Assembly: GCA_963921425.1 (NCBI GenBank)
Contig: OY992834.1
Span: 14,262,164 to 14,326,163 of the forward strand
Origin: Dryas octopetala
Taxonomy: Eukaryota > Streptophyta > Magnoliopsida > Rosales > Rosaceae
Length of the DNA stretch: 64,000 bases
Direction of reading: 5' to 3'
Every line of letters begins with the position of its first letter. Positions within the stretch are counted from its first letter, which is position 1. Below the pieces are notes generated by a model. That model was not told the DNA's origin. It did no database searches and worked only from the letters and a program-made list of their open reading frames with translations. Below, piece by piece: positions 9,564 to 21,829 of the stretch. A program made the position numbers and the translations under genes.

Positions 9564-12173
9564 ATGTCCTGCATTCACAGCCATGGCTCCATAGCTTCCT
9601 TCTCTGTTCCCTCCTCGGCTTCCTTTACACGAAGATCCAGATGCGCACCCAAGCCTCGCTTCCTCTGTGCCCTCGGAGGTAAATTCAATATTCCCATTTT
9701 CAATTGTTGCAGAATTCTAAGCTACTCGAACTGGGTTTTGTGAGAAATGGTGTAATTGATGTTGGGTGTGCGCTAATTTGGGCTTCTTTAGCACACAGTC
9801 ATATACATTGACATTGTCTCTCTTTCTCAGATACCCATTTGTCTTTCACATTCTAATTCATGAATATCTTATTCAGGGAGTGTGGCAGAACCCCAAGTTA
9901 CCTCAGTTGCCGAGCCCCTTTTGCTTAATGCGGTTCGTGGGGAAGATGTTGAAAGACCCCCAGTTTGGCTCATGAGGCAAGCAGGGAGGTATATGAAGGC
10001 AGGTTTATGCATCTATTGTAATCTCATTCTCTTATCAATTACTTTAGCTAAGTCCTAAGGGAGTGGCCACTGCTTGTTTGCTTGAATTTTGCATATCTTA
10101 ATTTACAAGTTACGCCTGCTAACTTAATCTATTTCGATATGATAGAGTTACCAACTTCTCTGCGAGAGGTATCCTTCGTTTCGAGAAAGATCCGAAAATG
10201 TTGACCTTATAGTGGAAATTTCACTACAGCCCTGGAAGGTTTTCAAGCCCGATGGAGTAAGATGCCATTCTAGGATTCATTGTTGGGTCTCCCAGTTTAG
10301 CCACTTAAAATGTTATAATCTTGTTATATTGGGTTGCTTGTTTCTTTTTCTCACATGTCTCTCATCTTGTGACAGGTCATTTTGTTCTCAGACATTCTTA
10401 CTCCTCTCTCTGGAATGAATATACCATTTGACATTGTGAAAGGCAAGGGTCCTGTAATATTTGACCCTCTGCATACTGCTGCTGATGTTGATCAAGTAAG
10501 AGAATTTGTTCCTCAAGATTCAGTTCCATATGTTGGGGAAGCATTGACGATTTTGCGAAAAGAGGTCTAACTCCACGTCTCCTTATTCATTTTCAAATTT
10601 GAACATCTTCATTTCATTTAAACCTTTTCTCGCACACAACTAGTGCCAATTATACATGGATCAGTAAAAAGAAAAAAAAAATTCACATACTTGGAAACTT
10701 GGATTATAGAACAATCTAGCTCTGTAATGTACTTTGATAATTGTTTTGTTAGGCCTGAGTCCTTTACAAAATTGTCAAGGGATCCTGATAATTGTCTTTA
10801 TAATATTATGTTAGACTGCATGGATCCTGTAAGATTTAACTGCATACTATCATGTATCCTAAATACTACATCATGGAGAGAATTTGAAGCAAAGAAAAAA
10901 TATTAAATAAATCTTTACTTACTACCTTCTCTTGTTTTGTGCTTTCTAAAAGAATGTTTTAAATCTCATTATTGGTTTATTATGTAATTTGCATGTTGAG
11001 ACTTTAAAAAGTGATATTGGATCATCCCTTCTCTGCTTATGCCAGTATTATAACCTTTGGTATGCTCACACATATCTTTACTTTTCCAGGTAGATAATAA
11101 GGCAGCTGTGTTAGGATTTGTCGGGGCTCCTTTCACTCTAGCATCATACGTGGTGGAAGGTGGTTCATCAAAGCACTTCTCGAAAATAAAGAGATTAGCT
11201 TTCTCTCAACCCAAGGTACTTTTGGTGCTGCTCATATCTAGTTTTTGGTGACTTTATGAGGCCTATAAGCATGGATACAACTGTATAAATGTGTTACAGT
11301 GTATGCCATGGTAGCTTTTTGTGTTATGGATCATTGGGCCCTTAATGGTTGCAGCATTTTGCATCTGCAATGCTTGTTTTTGTTCTGGGGCCTGAAACTT
11401 AGACGCAAGTTGTTCCCTTTTCTATTTTTTAATTTTTTAAAATCATGGTTACACTCATGGTTCTGCTAATGGTAATTGGCTCTCATCATCTGATGCCTTT
11501 TTATTATTTCACCTTTGCAATGGGTTAATGGTTAGTAGCTAGGCTGCCTAGGCCACTTCCTTGGGGAGGAAGTTTTTGGTTCCAAACCCATATTGTGAAT
11601 TCCCCCCTCTTTGTTGCCTGTTGACTCCAATTTGTTGATCTATGGTTCCTTCTTCAGGTCCTCCATGCATTACTTCAAAAATTTACAACTTCGATGACAA
11701 AGTATATTCGATACCAAGCTGATAGTGGAGCTCAAGCTGTTCAGATCTTTGACTCATGGGCCACAGAACTCAGCCCTGTGGATTTTGAGGAGTTCAGTCT
11801 GCCATACTTGAAGAAAATTGTGGATGGTGTGAAAGAGACCCATCCAGATCTTCCTTTAATCCTTTATGCAAGCGGATCTGGGGGTTTGCTTGAGAGACTG
11901 GCTTTGACGGGTGTTGATGTAGTTAGCTTGGACTGGACTGTTGACATGGCTGAAGGTAGAAGGCGACTGGGACCCAATATTGCAGTTCAAGGTAATGTGG
12001 ATCCTGGCGTTCTTTTTGGTTCAAAGGAATTCATCACCAACAGAATAAATGATACAGTGAGGAAAGCTGGTAGAGGGAAACATATTTTGAATCTTGGCCA
12101 CGGCATTGTAGTAGGTACACCTGAGGAGAATGTTGCTCATTTCTTTGAGGTTGCTAAAGAAATCAGATATTGA
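9564..12173 (+). CDS. HEME2: uroporphyrinogen III decarboxylase, plastid (six exons)
   Basis: Predicted exons are 9564-9678, 9877-9998, 10146-10256, 10376-10564, 11090-11215 and 11658-12173, giving 392 residues with all phases closed. The enzyme removes four acetate carboxyls from uroporphyrinogen III to give coproporphyrinogen III in plastid tetrapyrrole (haem and chlorophyll) synthesis. Residues 1 to about 40 are Ser/Arg-rich with few acidic residues, like a transit peptide. Family marks are [13 protein letters not shown] with the substrate-binding arginines, [17 protein letters not shown] with the key aspartate, [16 protein letters not shown], and the C-terminal LNLGHGI histidine. The second intron appears to use a GC donor (AAG|GCAGGT, 9999-10000): only this junction keeps the conserved [12 protein letters not shown] phrase in frame. 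The other introns are GT-AG. The gene looks intact and functional, and its length is normal for plant UROD. HEME2 rather than HEME1 is a similarity judgement from memory. Confidence 0.96.
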
Positions 12174-14769
12174 AAATATATTTTAGATTGAATGAATTTT
12201 CTCTTAATTGAGTAACTTGAGTTCTTTTCCTTGTAATTTTTAGTTCCAATTTTAGTCCTTGTTTCATCTCTGTTAAATTACACCGCTCTTTGTTTGAATA
12301 ATTCTTCCATTGCATTTTCAACATATCCGACTCAAAAAAAAAAGTTGAGAAATGGATTGGAGGCTGATGTTTCGACACAATCCAAACCCTTTGTCATGCT
12401 AAGTGAGAAAAGGAGAATAATATAAAGAAACAATAAATATTTCCATATAAGGAATTAGCTAAAGCTCATTTTTTTTCCTTTTTTCTCCAAGACACTTTCT
12501 AGGCAACCAAACAGATAGATATAAGTAACTAAGGCCAATTGGAAGGAGTGAAGTGGTATTACCAGAGGCCAAAGGCAGCAGTGGTGAACAGAGCAGTCCA
12601 CAGCGAGCGGTCGAATGAAACGATGGTTCTCCGGAGATGTGCAAGGCCAAAGAAGCGTTTTATTTACTGGATGAGACAGCAAGGGTTTGGGTTTGGGCTC
12701 GCACAACTGTGAGCTGTAGCAGTTTGTAACAGAGGAAACTTGCTTCCAGGCTCAGAGTCTGTATCCGTTGCAATGCCTGCAAGTTGCATCTAGGTGTGTC
12801 ATACAATTCTATTCGATCTACATCATGTTTGATATTTTAAAATGATTATAAGATGTGACATACAATATTTTGGCTTTGCAGGTACTGAAGAAAAAGAGAG
12901 GCAAAAGTAGTGGGAAAACTACCATTTAATTTGTTTCATGATCAACATGGCACACAACTGAAGAATTACTTCTGAAGATAAATTAAACTAATTTAAGGTG
13001 GAAAAATATTTCGTATGATCACTGGCGGATCTAGAAATTTTATCTCAGGTTATAGTGTAAAATTTATATAAATGTTTTTTATTTTTATTTTTTACGAAAA
13101 TAACACTAAAAAATTAAACGATAATAGTTTCATTCATAATTTTTTATAAAAACAATACAAGCTACAATTGTTCACGACAAGTTTTCATATTCTGAAAACG
13201 TGTCATTATAACTTCATTGTCAATACAAGCAATAACATATTTCTCAATGTAAACAACCAAACTATCGCTCAACCATTGATTTCTTATATGTTGCAGGTGG
13301 GTAGGGCCGCGGCAGATGGGGCTGGGTAAGGGGTTAGGGTTTGAGAAAGTGGGAATTGGGGATAAATGGTGAATGAGCATGGGTTAATTCAATCGGGCTA
13401 CTTTTTGTTAGTTTACTCAATTTTTTTTTTTTTTAATTCTTGGCCCAAAACGACGTTGTTTTGGATTAGGCTTAAAAAAAAAACAAAACAAACGCAAGTT
13501 GCCTTCTTCAAACATCAAACAGCCTCACAACCATTCAAACATTTCGTCAAACAAGTTGTGGGCGTGCTCTTTGGGTAGTCATAGGTGGTCATTCGGAGGG
13601 GTCAAACCGGAGATTTTGTCAAGGGATTTCCGACGAGCGGGTGGTCAGGCAACCACCCAAAACCTAGAGTGAAATTTGGGTTTCATTGTTTAGGCCTTCT
13701 CTAGTGGTGAGGGCCAATTTTGAGAGCCAAAACCTTTTTTTTTTTTATATAAATGTTTTTTATTTTTTTTTTAGCTGAATAGTGCTGAGAGTGAGAGCAT
13801 TATTTTTGTTATAGTGGTGAGTTGAGAGTAAGAGCCATTTTTATTTTTGTTCCGATGGTCCTGAGAGTCAATTTCTTGTATAAAATTATAATATCGAACA
13901 CCGGAATCTCAACCTAGCTCATAGCGTATCCATTTCACTTGATGCAGATCATGAAGACGTACCCCCCTTGATATCAATCAAACTCAACCGAACATACAAG
14001 GCCTCTAGGACAAGGGTTACAAAAAAGGTGAAGCAAGATAATGTGCGATATTGATATATAAAGATCTCTTGTTTTATTTCCAATTATGCTTTTTTTTTTT
14101 TTCACTAGCATTTTTATTAATATTAAAAATAAAGGAGGAATTTAATATGTATAATCCAAAGTTTATTTTTAGGGTGCGGCTATTTAACCCTGCCTAGTTC
14201 ATTAATAGCCCTAATAATTTAATAAATATATAATTCTTTATTTTAATAAATTGACCAACAAAGACATACTAGTTATTACAACAACAAAAAAAAATCTCCG
14301 AACATCATTTATCTGCCAAGCTCCCCCACATATCATCATCATCATAATTCTCTCTCTGTCTCTCAGTCTCTCTCTCTCTCACACAGTAAGAAAGCCCTGG
14401 TACCCTCGCTCTGGAACACTCTCTAAGAAAGCCCTCTGCTTTGTTGTTTGCTTAATTATGTGCTTATTAATTATTATAAAATAGTGGTTCACTTTCTACA
14501 ACTGCCATCGGCTACTTATCCTCATAATCTACAATATTATATTGCTAAGTTTGAACTATTGTGTGTTAATAAATTTAACAGAGAATAAAAACAATGTTAA
14601 AACTGTGCGTGTTCTATCTAGCTAAATGACATGCATTAATAATTAAGCTCAACATGGCCACTGCCAGACTGTGTTTATAAGATTACAGTACGTATTCAAA
14701 CCACCGGGGGTGAGGGGGAGGGGGTGCGGAGCTGTTGGGTGGGGGTGGATAGGGAGGGAGGAGGGGGAC
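12174..14769. other. intergenic DNA downstream of HEME2
   Basis: It holds the HEME2 3' flank, AT-rich DNA, short poly-A/T runs, a CT-rich microsatellite at about 14350-14383 and decayed repeat phrases (for example GGCGGATCTAGAAATTTTA near 13024 and paired GTGAGAGCC-type phrases near 13690-13830). On the minus strand around 12563-12680 an open frame containing RRTIVSFDRSLWTALFTTAAF followed by a GTAATA donor could be a small exon, but I do not recognise it and give it no gene call. Confidence 0.4.
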
Positions 14770-14803
14770 TGCTGGTTTCTCAGTTGGGCTACGTAGGAAA
14801 AAA

Positions 14804-14932
14804 GAAGAAGAAAGCGAAAGAAGAAAGAAGAAGAAGAAGAAGAAGAAGAAGAAGAAGAATGAAGGGCTGGGTTTCTTAGTTTTTTTCAAACTTTTTATAT
14901 GCATTTGCAGTAAAAAAAAAAAAAAAAAAAAA
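14804..14932. repeat. GAA-rich microsatellite and poly-A tract
   Basis: A (GAA)n-like stretch at about 14804-14860 is followed by an uninterrupted A run at about 14911-14933. A shorter version of the same arrangement is present at 29600-29710 in the AL2 unit. Confidence 0.7.
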
Positions 14933-15073
14933 AGGGAAAGAAGGAGTAGTAAGAGGAGGAGGAGGTATATAAATAAAATACCTTAATGTTAGGTGGTTAT
15001 GGTGTTGAGTGGTGGTGGTGATGGTATTGGGTGTTTTTTTTTTGGTATAGAGAGTAGAATAGGTGGGATGTAG

Positions 15074-15849
15074 TAGAGGTGAACATGGGACGGGGGGGAC
15101 GGGACTGACCTCATCATGTTCCCAATACCGGAATTTGTATTCGGGACGAGCTAGATAGGGACGGGGTGACCATGGTACCGGTCAAAACCAAACAATGTGG
15201 TACTGGACTGTGGAAAGCCAGCGGTGGGGGAGCTTCTCCCAGCTGTTCTCGCGACTATGAGGGGTTTGGGGAGGTCCTGCACTGGCAAGGGAAGTTCGCC
15301 GGTGGTCTAGGTCGCCGAAATCAAGGCCGGAACCAGCTAGGTTATGGCCGTGGTTGTGACGCACACGTAGGTGGGTGGCTGGGTTCTGCGTAGCCACCTG
15401 GGAAGAGAGAGGGAGAAGCACTGGGAGGGGAAGAAAGTTGAGAAAAGAAAGAGTTTGAGAGAATTTGAGGGGGGAAGACAGAACAAATTAAGAAGAAACC
15501 CAAATAAATGAAAGTGCACGGGGAGGGGAAGAGAGTTGAGAGAAGAAAGAGTTTGAGACAATCTGGGGGGGAAGAAGAAGACAGAACAAAGAGGAAAAAA
15601 AAAATGAAAGTGGGGTCAGGACGTCAGGTCTTAGGGGGAAAAGAAGGGGAAAGGTATAAAATTAAATAAAATTAATTATATACGGGAGGATGAGATTGAT
15701 ATATTGTTACTGTTCCTATCCCATTCTATTTGAGACCGGTACAAGATCATTCCAAAAATTACGGGACTTAAACGATACGGGACATAACCGGGATGGGATG
15801 AGATGAAACCAGTATGGGTTCGGTATCCCAGTATTAATGCCCACCACTA
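15074..15849. mobile_element. non-autonomous hAT element, TSD GGATGTAG
   Basis: The 776-bp insert begins TAGAGGTGAACAT and ends with the complement of TAGTGGTGGGCAT. It is flanked by identical 8-bp duplications GGATGTAG (15066-15073 and 15850-15857). The corresponding empty position in the AL2 unit reads GAGATGTAGTCTTGGG near 29808. The 8-bp duplication and TAGNGGTG ends are typical of hAT elements. It carries GC-rich subterminal repeats (GGGACGGG-like) but no transposase, so it would need a transposase in trans. Confidence 0.85.
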
Positions 15850-16930
15850 GGATGTAGTGTTGGGTTTTAGTAAGGGTAATTTGAAAAAATTTGTTAAGTA
15901 TATTAACAAATTTTTATAATTTTTAATTTTTAATTGGGTATAGAAAATATGTTGGGATTAATCCAAATAGCGGCATCATTAAATAATACGCATTATAAAG
16001 TATCACAAATTCAGAAGAACCAAAGTTCCAAATTTACCCAACTTGGAATGATGTAGGACGGTTGGCTGGGAGAATCGAAGAGCAGCTGGAGTGTTGAGCA
16101 TTGAAGGGAGGCCAAAATCGATACTGTACAGATTTGAAATCCGAGCTCTGTTTTCGACCGATATGTACTTGTTTCAACAGATAGGTACATGCTTTTTTGG
16201 CCATCCGAGGTTGTTTAGGGACTTAAAACAGCATTTTAATTAAGTATTTTTTGATTTTTGTTTCTATTTTATTTAGGTTTCCTAATACCTGTGGACTTTA
16301 GTTATGAGATTGTTAGCACCTTAGGGTTTTCCTAAACATATTTAAGCAATTTTACAATTGCCTAGAGGATTATTATTTAGAATATTTTTAATAAATTTTG
16401 ATATTTTCTCTCAATTCTTTAGTGAATTTCAGATTATATTGCTAGGATTTACGCTGCAGATATTTCCTTTAGTTACTTTCACTGCGTCATGGAATGACCA
16501 AGATACATGCATGCTTTCCAGCCATATGTTTGATATGTTCTTCATGTAAATTTCTGACCAATGATCTTTATCGGCTGCTTGCCAAAAAACAAAAAAGGTA
16601 GAAATAAAGCAAGATAGTAGATAGTAAATGCCATGCAATGGTACAAATAAAATTAGTTAAATGTGCCAATATTGCATGAAGTCATGGCCGGTGTGGCCAT
16701 TTGATCAACTTTTAAACGCGTCCAAATTAAACTCACATGTCGTATGGTGACAGCTGGATTGGTCATGGCTGTCCGCAGTGTATGCAATTATATGGCATGT
16801 ACGTCAAATTTGCACTCATGCCAAAAAGAGGGACTTACCTGCCCAGGAATACCAATTGTAGTATCCATCTTTCTCCATCTTTCTCCTCTCTCCTTTTTTA
16901 TCTCTCTTCTCTCCTTTTTCTCTCTTTTAC

Positions 16931-17075
16931 TCTCCACTGTTACACAAGCCTGCCTATATCACAGGGGCACTCTTTTTCTCCCTCTACTGTTACACAAGTC
17001 TACCCATATCACATGAACACTCTCTTTCTCTCTCTATCGTTACACAAACCTGCCCATATCATAAGGACAAACAAA
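16931..17075 (+). repeat. minisatellite of three about 48-base units
   Basis: Three imperfect tandem copies of a unit containing TGTTACACAAGCCTGCC, ATATCA and a CTCTTTCTCTC tail. It is present in U1 but absent from the corresponding place in U2 (near 18700), so it arose or was lost after the duplication. Confidence 0.7.
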
Positions 17076-18226
17076 TTATTCTCCGTACCAAAGTATCGTT
17101 GAATCCAATCTCGTGACTACTTCATGCCATGCATGTATGCATGTCAAATTTGTATTCATCATTATATGGCACTCCATAGGGATGAAAAATATCATGTGGC
17201 TTTTAATTTGTGTTTTTTATATTACATCTCCAATATATCTTTTCATAGTGATTATACTCACTATGCAACAACAATTATAAAAAAGACATAAACATGAAAC
17301 TTATAGTCTTTTCTTATATAAACATGCATGTCAAAAGTTCATAAAACTATCATAAAACACAAAAAATCACCTTACGGAGTCATATCAATCTTGTTCATGT
17401 TCGCCGTTGCAGAGTTGTTGTTGAACAAAACTATTGTTGTAGGGTTACTATTGAACAAGGATTATCGGCATTCTACAACATCTCGTGTGCACTTAATGCC
17501 TCTATTTATTTTTATTAATTTGAGAGCCTTTTTTTAAAAAATAATAATAATAATTTGTTGTCTACTAATTTAGGATTATCATTTATTAGTTTGGATTATT
17601 GTAGTCCAATATTATGTTCCTTCCTAGCTTCCAGACTTGTATAAGTCATAATCTCTACTACAGTTTGATAATTGCTCATCTCAAATAGATTATGACTTGT
17701 ATAGAAAATCTATTTGCAACATGGAAAACCTCAATGATATATAGAAAATCTTACGTTAGGTTCTAGATAATTGCTCATCTCAAATATCAATGCATTTAAT
17801 TTCGATCCTCCTGGGGGCCAATTAAAGAAAATAATTAAGAAGGAATAATAATTTGATTTCGCATAGACATGGCATGGTGTGTGTGTGTGGTGCATGTTTC
17901 AGTTGCAGTAATTGGCCACTAGCTAGGAAGCCTGATCGATCGAAATAGACAGAGAAAGAGACTTATTTAATAAATAAAATGGCATTGCAAGCAGAAGTAG
18001 GAAGGACAAAAGACCACACCTAGCTATCAAAAAAATTAACAAATCTGAAATTTGATTCGTATTAAAACTTTATCCAAAAATGGTCCTTGTCAATAATACA
18101 ATATGAAAAATGTGCGAGGATGGATCTCCACATAAACGTGATTGTTTGATAATTAGAATAATTGAAGGGCATGGACCATTCAACTTTTGTAGCAAGGTTG
18201 GTGTACGTGGCATAGCTATCCCTTAT

Positions 18227-20076
18227 TATTATATTTTTATAATTTTTTATTTTTAGTTGGGTGTAAAAAGTGTATTCAGGTTACTGATAAAAAAAATTGA
18301 ATCTTACCCTTATTTTTATATGCATTATAAAGTATCACAGAATTCAGACGAACCAAAGTTCCAAATTAGATGTTTACCCAACTTGGAATGACCAAGATAC
18401 ATGTATGCCTTCCTGCAGCTAGCCATATGTTTGATATGTTCTTAATGTAAATTTCTGACCATGATATCTTTATCGGCTGCTTGCCAAAAAACGAAAAAGG
18501 TACAAATAAAGCAAGATAGTAGATGCCACGCAACGGTACAAATAAAAATGAGTTAAATGTGGCATTGCATTGCATTGCATGAAGTCATGGCCGGTGCGGT
18601 CATTTGATCAACTTTTAAACGCGTCCAAATTAAACTCACATGTCGTACGGTGATTGGTCATGGCTGCCGGCAGTGCATGCTATATGGCATGTACGTCAAA
18701 TTTGCACTCATGCCAAAGTATCGTTGAATCCAATCTCGTGACTATTTCATGCCATGTATGTCTGTACTCATCATTATATGGCACTCCTAAGGATGAAAAA
18801 TATCATGTGGCCTTTAATTTGTGTACTTTACATTGCATCTCCAAATATGATGTGCTTTTGCAACTCAATTATAAAAAATTTTAAACTGGGTTTTTTTTTT
18901 TTTTTTTTTTTAAAGCTCAACGTGAACAAATATAATGATAACTCAGCCCACATTAATGAAAAAAAGCGTTGGACATGGAGTTCAGTGCTCGCCACATTTT
19001 TTTCTTTTTGTGTTTTAACATATAATAGTGACTATATTATTATTCATAGGGACTATACTCATTATGCAACAACAATTATAAAAAAGGCATAAACATGAAA
19101 CTTATAGTATTTTTTTATATAAACATGCATGTCAAAAGTTCATAAAAACTAACGTAAAACACAAAAAATCACTTTTATGGAGTCAAATCAATCTTTTTTA
19201 TGTTCACTGTTACAAAGTTATTATTGAACAAAACTATTATTGTAGAGTTACTGTCGAACAATGATTATCGGTACTCTAGAACATCTCGTGTGCACTTAAT
19301 GCCTCTATTTATTTTTATAAATTTGAGAGCTTTTTAAAAAATAATAATAATAATAATTTTGTTGTCTACTAATTTAGGATTATCATTTATTAGTTTGGAG
19401 TTATTGTAGTCCAAAATTATGTTCCTTCCTAGCTTCCAGACTTGTATAAGTCATAATCTCTACTACAGTATGATAATTGCTCATCTCAAATAGATTATGA
19501 CTTGTATAGAAAATCTATTTGTAACGTGGAAAACCTCAATGATATATAGAAAATCTTACGTTAGGTTCTAGATAATTGCTCATCTCAAATATCAATGCAT
19601 TTAATTTCGATCCTCCTGGGGGCCAATTAGAGAAAATAATTAAGAAGGAATGATAATTTGATTTGGCATAGACATGGCATGGTGTGTGTGTGTGTGGTGC
19701 ATGTTTCAGTTGCAGTAATTGGCCACTAGGAAGTCTGATCGATCGAAATAGACAGAGAAGAGACTTATTTAATAAAATGGCTAGTTATCAAGAAAAACAA
19801 ATCTGAAATTTGATTCGTATTAAAACTTTATGCAAAAACCATGGTCCTTGTCAATAATACAATATGAAAAATGTGCGAGGATGGATCTCCACATAAACGT
19901 GATTGTTTGATAACTAGAATATATAATTGAAGAGCAGGGACCATTCAACTTTTGTAGCAAGGTGGGTGTACGTGGCATAGCAATCCCTTATTATTATATA
20001 TATGCACGTTGCATGCAGTTGGAGCAGCACAGATCATATCAATATCATCGAGATCATAGATATACAGAGATCATAA
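18227..20076 (+). repeat. lectin promoter unit U2, upstream of AL1
   Basis: A direct repeat of 15905-18226 lying immediately next to it, ending at the AL1 start codon. Shared blocks include AACGCGTCCAAATTAAACTC (18618), the GGATTATCATTTATTAGTTTGG region, GTGTGTGTGGTGCATG (19690), GATCGATCGAAATAGACAG (19738) and the TATA-proximal segment. Tandem placement of U1 and U2 fits unequal exchange. No other gene is seen in this stretch. Confidence 0.75.
19995..20003 (+). promoter_or_regulatory. TATA box of AL1
   Basis: TATATATAT lies 73 bases upstream of the AL1 ATG, after the conserved GTACGTGGCATAGCAATCCC block. The same box stands at the same place before AL2 and AL3 and is disrupted in the geneless U1 unit. 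Confidence 0.6.
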
Positions 20077-21510
20077 ATGGCAGCATTGCCAAGTTCTGTG
20101 GTGCTGAAATCAGTGTACAACAACAAGTACTTGAGCTTAACACATGGTGGTGAAGATGCGGAGCTGCCAGTAGGGTTTGTGAAATTTGATGGCGAGGAGG
20201 TTGTGAGCCAGCGCGCAAAGTTTGAATTGGAGATGGCGAAGAATAGTGAGAATAAAGGGCTGGTGCACATAAGATGCTCTTACAACAACAAATACTTGGT
20301 GAGGAGCCCCGGACCCCAATATGGTCTGTGGATTGTTGCCGCGGCTCAACAACCAGAGGAAGACCGTTCCAAATCCTCATGTACCTTGTTTGAGCCCATC
20401 GTCGTCGACCATGCTGATGCTGATCTTCGTGTCCAATTTCGCCACGTCCAACTCGGACGCTATGCCTCTTTGTGGGAGGGTGGTCCACCACTACTGGCGC
20501 CAGGCATGTTCCTTGGATCTGAATCGCATAACCAGGAGTTGCATGACGTGTTCACAGTCGTGGACTGGGAAACTCTGGTGCTGTTCCCGCGACACGTGGC
20601 ATTCAAGGGAGACAATGGCATGTACCTCTGCGCCTACTCGGATGGTGACCCGAATCAAAGGTTTTTGGGAGTCCAGAAGGATGAAAAGGCAGACTACGAG
20701 GTGTTCACGACTGCCAACGGATGCGTCCGCATAAAGTCTATTCACTTTGGCAAGTTTTGGAGGTGGGCGTCCGATTTTATCAGGGCCAACGAGTCTGACA
20801 ACTCGTCGGAGAATACAGACGTGTTGTTTTGGCCAATCAAAGTCAACGACAACGTCGTGGCTCTGCGCAGCATGGCGAACAACAACTTCTGCAAGAGGTT
20901 CACAACCGGAAGCACCCAACACTGTCTGCAAGCTTCCGACACCAACATCACAGTACATTCACGGCTGATGGTGGAAGAGCTTGTGATTTCAAGGACCATC
21001 TACAATCTCGCTCACCGTCTCGTGGATGGGAGGATCTACAACGAGAGCCTCATCACTTTGGCAACCGGAGAGGCCAGTAACGAGAGCCGCACTGAGCCGC
21101 GTACATACACCATCAAGTTGCCGTACAAGGACATAAAGACCTCCACTTGGAACCCCAACGTTTCTTTTAAGTCGGGAGTCACAACGACGCTCAAGGTTTC
21201 CACCGTTCCACGAATCGTGGACGGAAAGATGGAATTATCATCGGCCAATTCTAGTGCGGGATACCAGTGGGGCGAAACCAACACCACGGAAACTGATTTG
21301 GAGATTACATACCAGGTGGTTGTGCCGCCGCTGACTACCACGACGGTGGATCTGGTAGCCACACAGGGTTCATGCGATGTTCCCTTCTCCTATGCTCAGA
21401 GCGACATTCTTTATAACGGGGCCCCCAACATCCAACTCATGGACTATGGCCTTTACACTGCCACCAATTACTACCACCTCAAGTTCACCGTAAAACAACA
21501 AAACCTCTAG
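20077..21510 (+). CDS. amaranthin-like lectin, two agglutinin domains plus aerolysin-like domain (AL1)
   Basis: One uninterrupted exon encodes 477 residues. Residues about 5-160 and 165-305 are two agglutinin (amaranthin-type) beta-trefoil domains: each has a VVLKSVYNNKYLS-like or HVAFKGDNGMYLCA-like opening and Trp-rich strands (FGKFWRWASDF). Residues about 310-477 are an aerolysin-like domain rich in Ser/Thr strands (TTTLKVST, TYQVVVPPLTTTTVDLVAT), with the usual alternating pattern around the presumed membrane hairpin. There is no signal peptide or stable membrane helix, so the protein should be cytosolic or nuclear, like other amaranthin-like lectins. Amaranthin itself binds the T-antigen disaccharide. 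Aerolysin-type tails can form pores in other proteins; whether this one does is unknown. Such lectins are usually linked to stress and defence. The start follows a leader shared by all copies. AL1 is nearly identical to AL2 and AL3. Confidence 0.92.
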   Translation: MAALPSSVVLKSVYNNKYLSLTHGGEDAELPVGFVKFDGEEVVSQRAKFELEMAKNSENKGLVHIRCSYNNKYLVRSPGPQYGLWIVAAAQQPEEDRSKSSCTLFEPIVVDHADADLRVQFRHVQLGRYASLWEGGPPLLAPGMFLGSESHNQELHDVFTVVDWETLVLFPRHVAFKGDNGMYLCAYSDGDPNQRFLGVQKDEKADYEVFTTANGCVRIKSIHFGKFWRWASDFIRANESDNSSENTDVLFWPIKVNDNVVALRSMANNNFCKRFTTGSTQHCLQASDTNITVHSRLMVEELVISRTIYNLAHRLVDGRIYNESLITLATGEASNESRTEPRTYTIKLPYKDIKTSTWNPNVSFKSGVTTTLKVSTVPRIVDGKMELSSANSSAGYQWGETNTTETDLEITYQVVVPPLTTTTVDLVATQGSCDVPFSYAQSDILYNGAPNIQLMDYGLYTATNYYHLKFTVKQQNL

Positions 21511-21829
21511 CTCTCATCGCCCGTCGATCTCATCCATGCAGATCATCATCAATTAATTAATAAGAATAAAATTCTAGTACCAGCCTATAGCTCATAATAC
21601 TAAGGCCTCGTTTGGTACTTGGACTGCACTGGATAATTAATTTTAACTAGAGTAATTGCATGTGTTGTGTTGTATTGCACTGTAATGTATTGCATTGCAT
21701 TGTATTGTATTGTATTATTATTAATAAAGTCAAGTATTTGGTGTTGCACCAGACTAAGACATTGACTCAATTGTGGTTGTGTAATTTGGTGTTGAATGTA
21801 CTGGATAAGAGGTCATCGTATGTACTCTT
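21511..21829 (+). other. AL1 3' flank
   Basis: This 3' untranslated and downstream region is shared by AL1, AL2 and AL3 (GATCATCATCAATTAATTAA, then AATAAGAATAAAAT with possible poly-A signals). The phrase GGCCTCGTTTGGTACTTGG near 21604 resembles a MITE end but is part of every copy, including the minus-strand derivative near 36830-36850. A (TTGCA/TTGTA)n pentanucleotide run lies at about 21660-21715 and differs in length between copies. Confidence 0.6.

Larger units (their letters stand above)
14770..18226 (+). repeat. lectin promoter unit U1, its gene deleted
   Basis: This direct repeat matches the DNA upstream of the intact lectin genes: compare 14865-15065 with 29641-29820, and 15905-18226 with 18227 to about 19990. 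It includes the conserved distal block (GTGTGGTGCATGTTTCAG), a GATCGATCGAAATAGACAG block and the proximal GTACGTGGCATAG..CCCTTATTATTATA. It then stops at the TATA region and joins directly to the start of the next unit at a shared TTTTTATAATTTTT sequence, so no lectin ORF follows. A hAT element (15074-15849) interrupts it. Confidence 0.75.

Noticed and set aside
9350..9682. A 110-codon frame overlapping the first HEME2 exon
   Set aside because: It is out of frame with the conserved decarboxylase and contains a poly-T-encoded Phe run; the 9564 start gives a plausible transit peptide.
20054..20491. Antisense open frames of 145 and 155 codons inside all three lectin genes
   Set aside because: They are mirror frames of highly similar coding DNA; their presence in all copies follows from nucleotide identity, and they carry no known domain.
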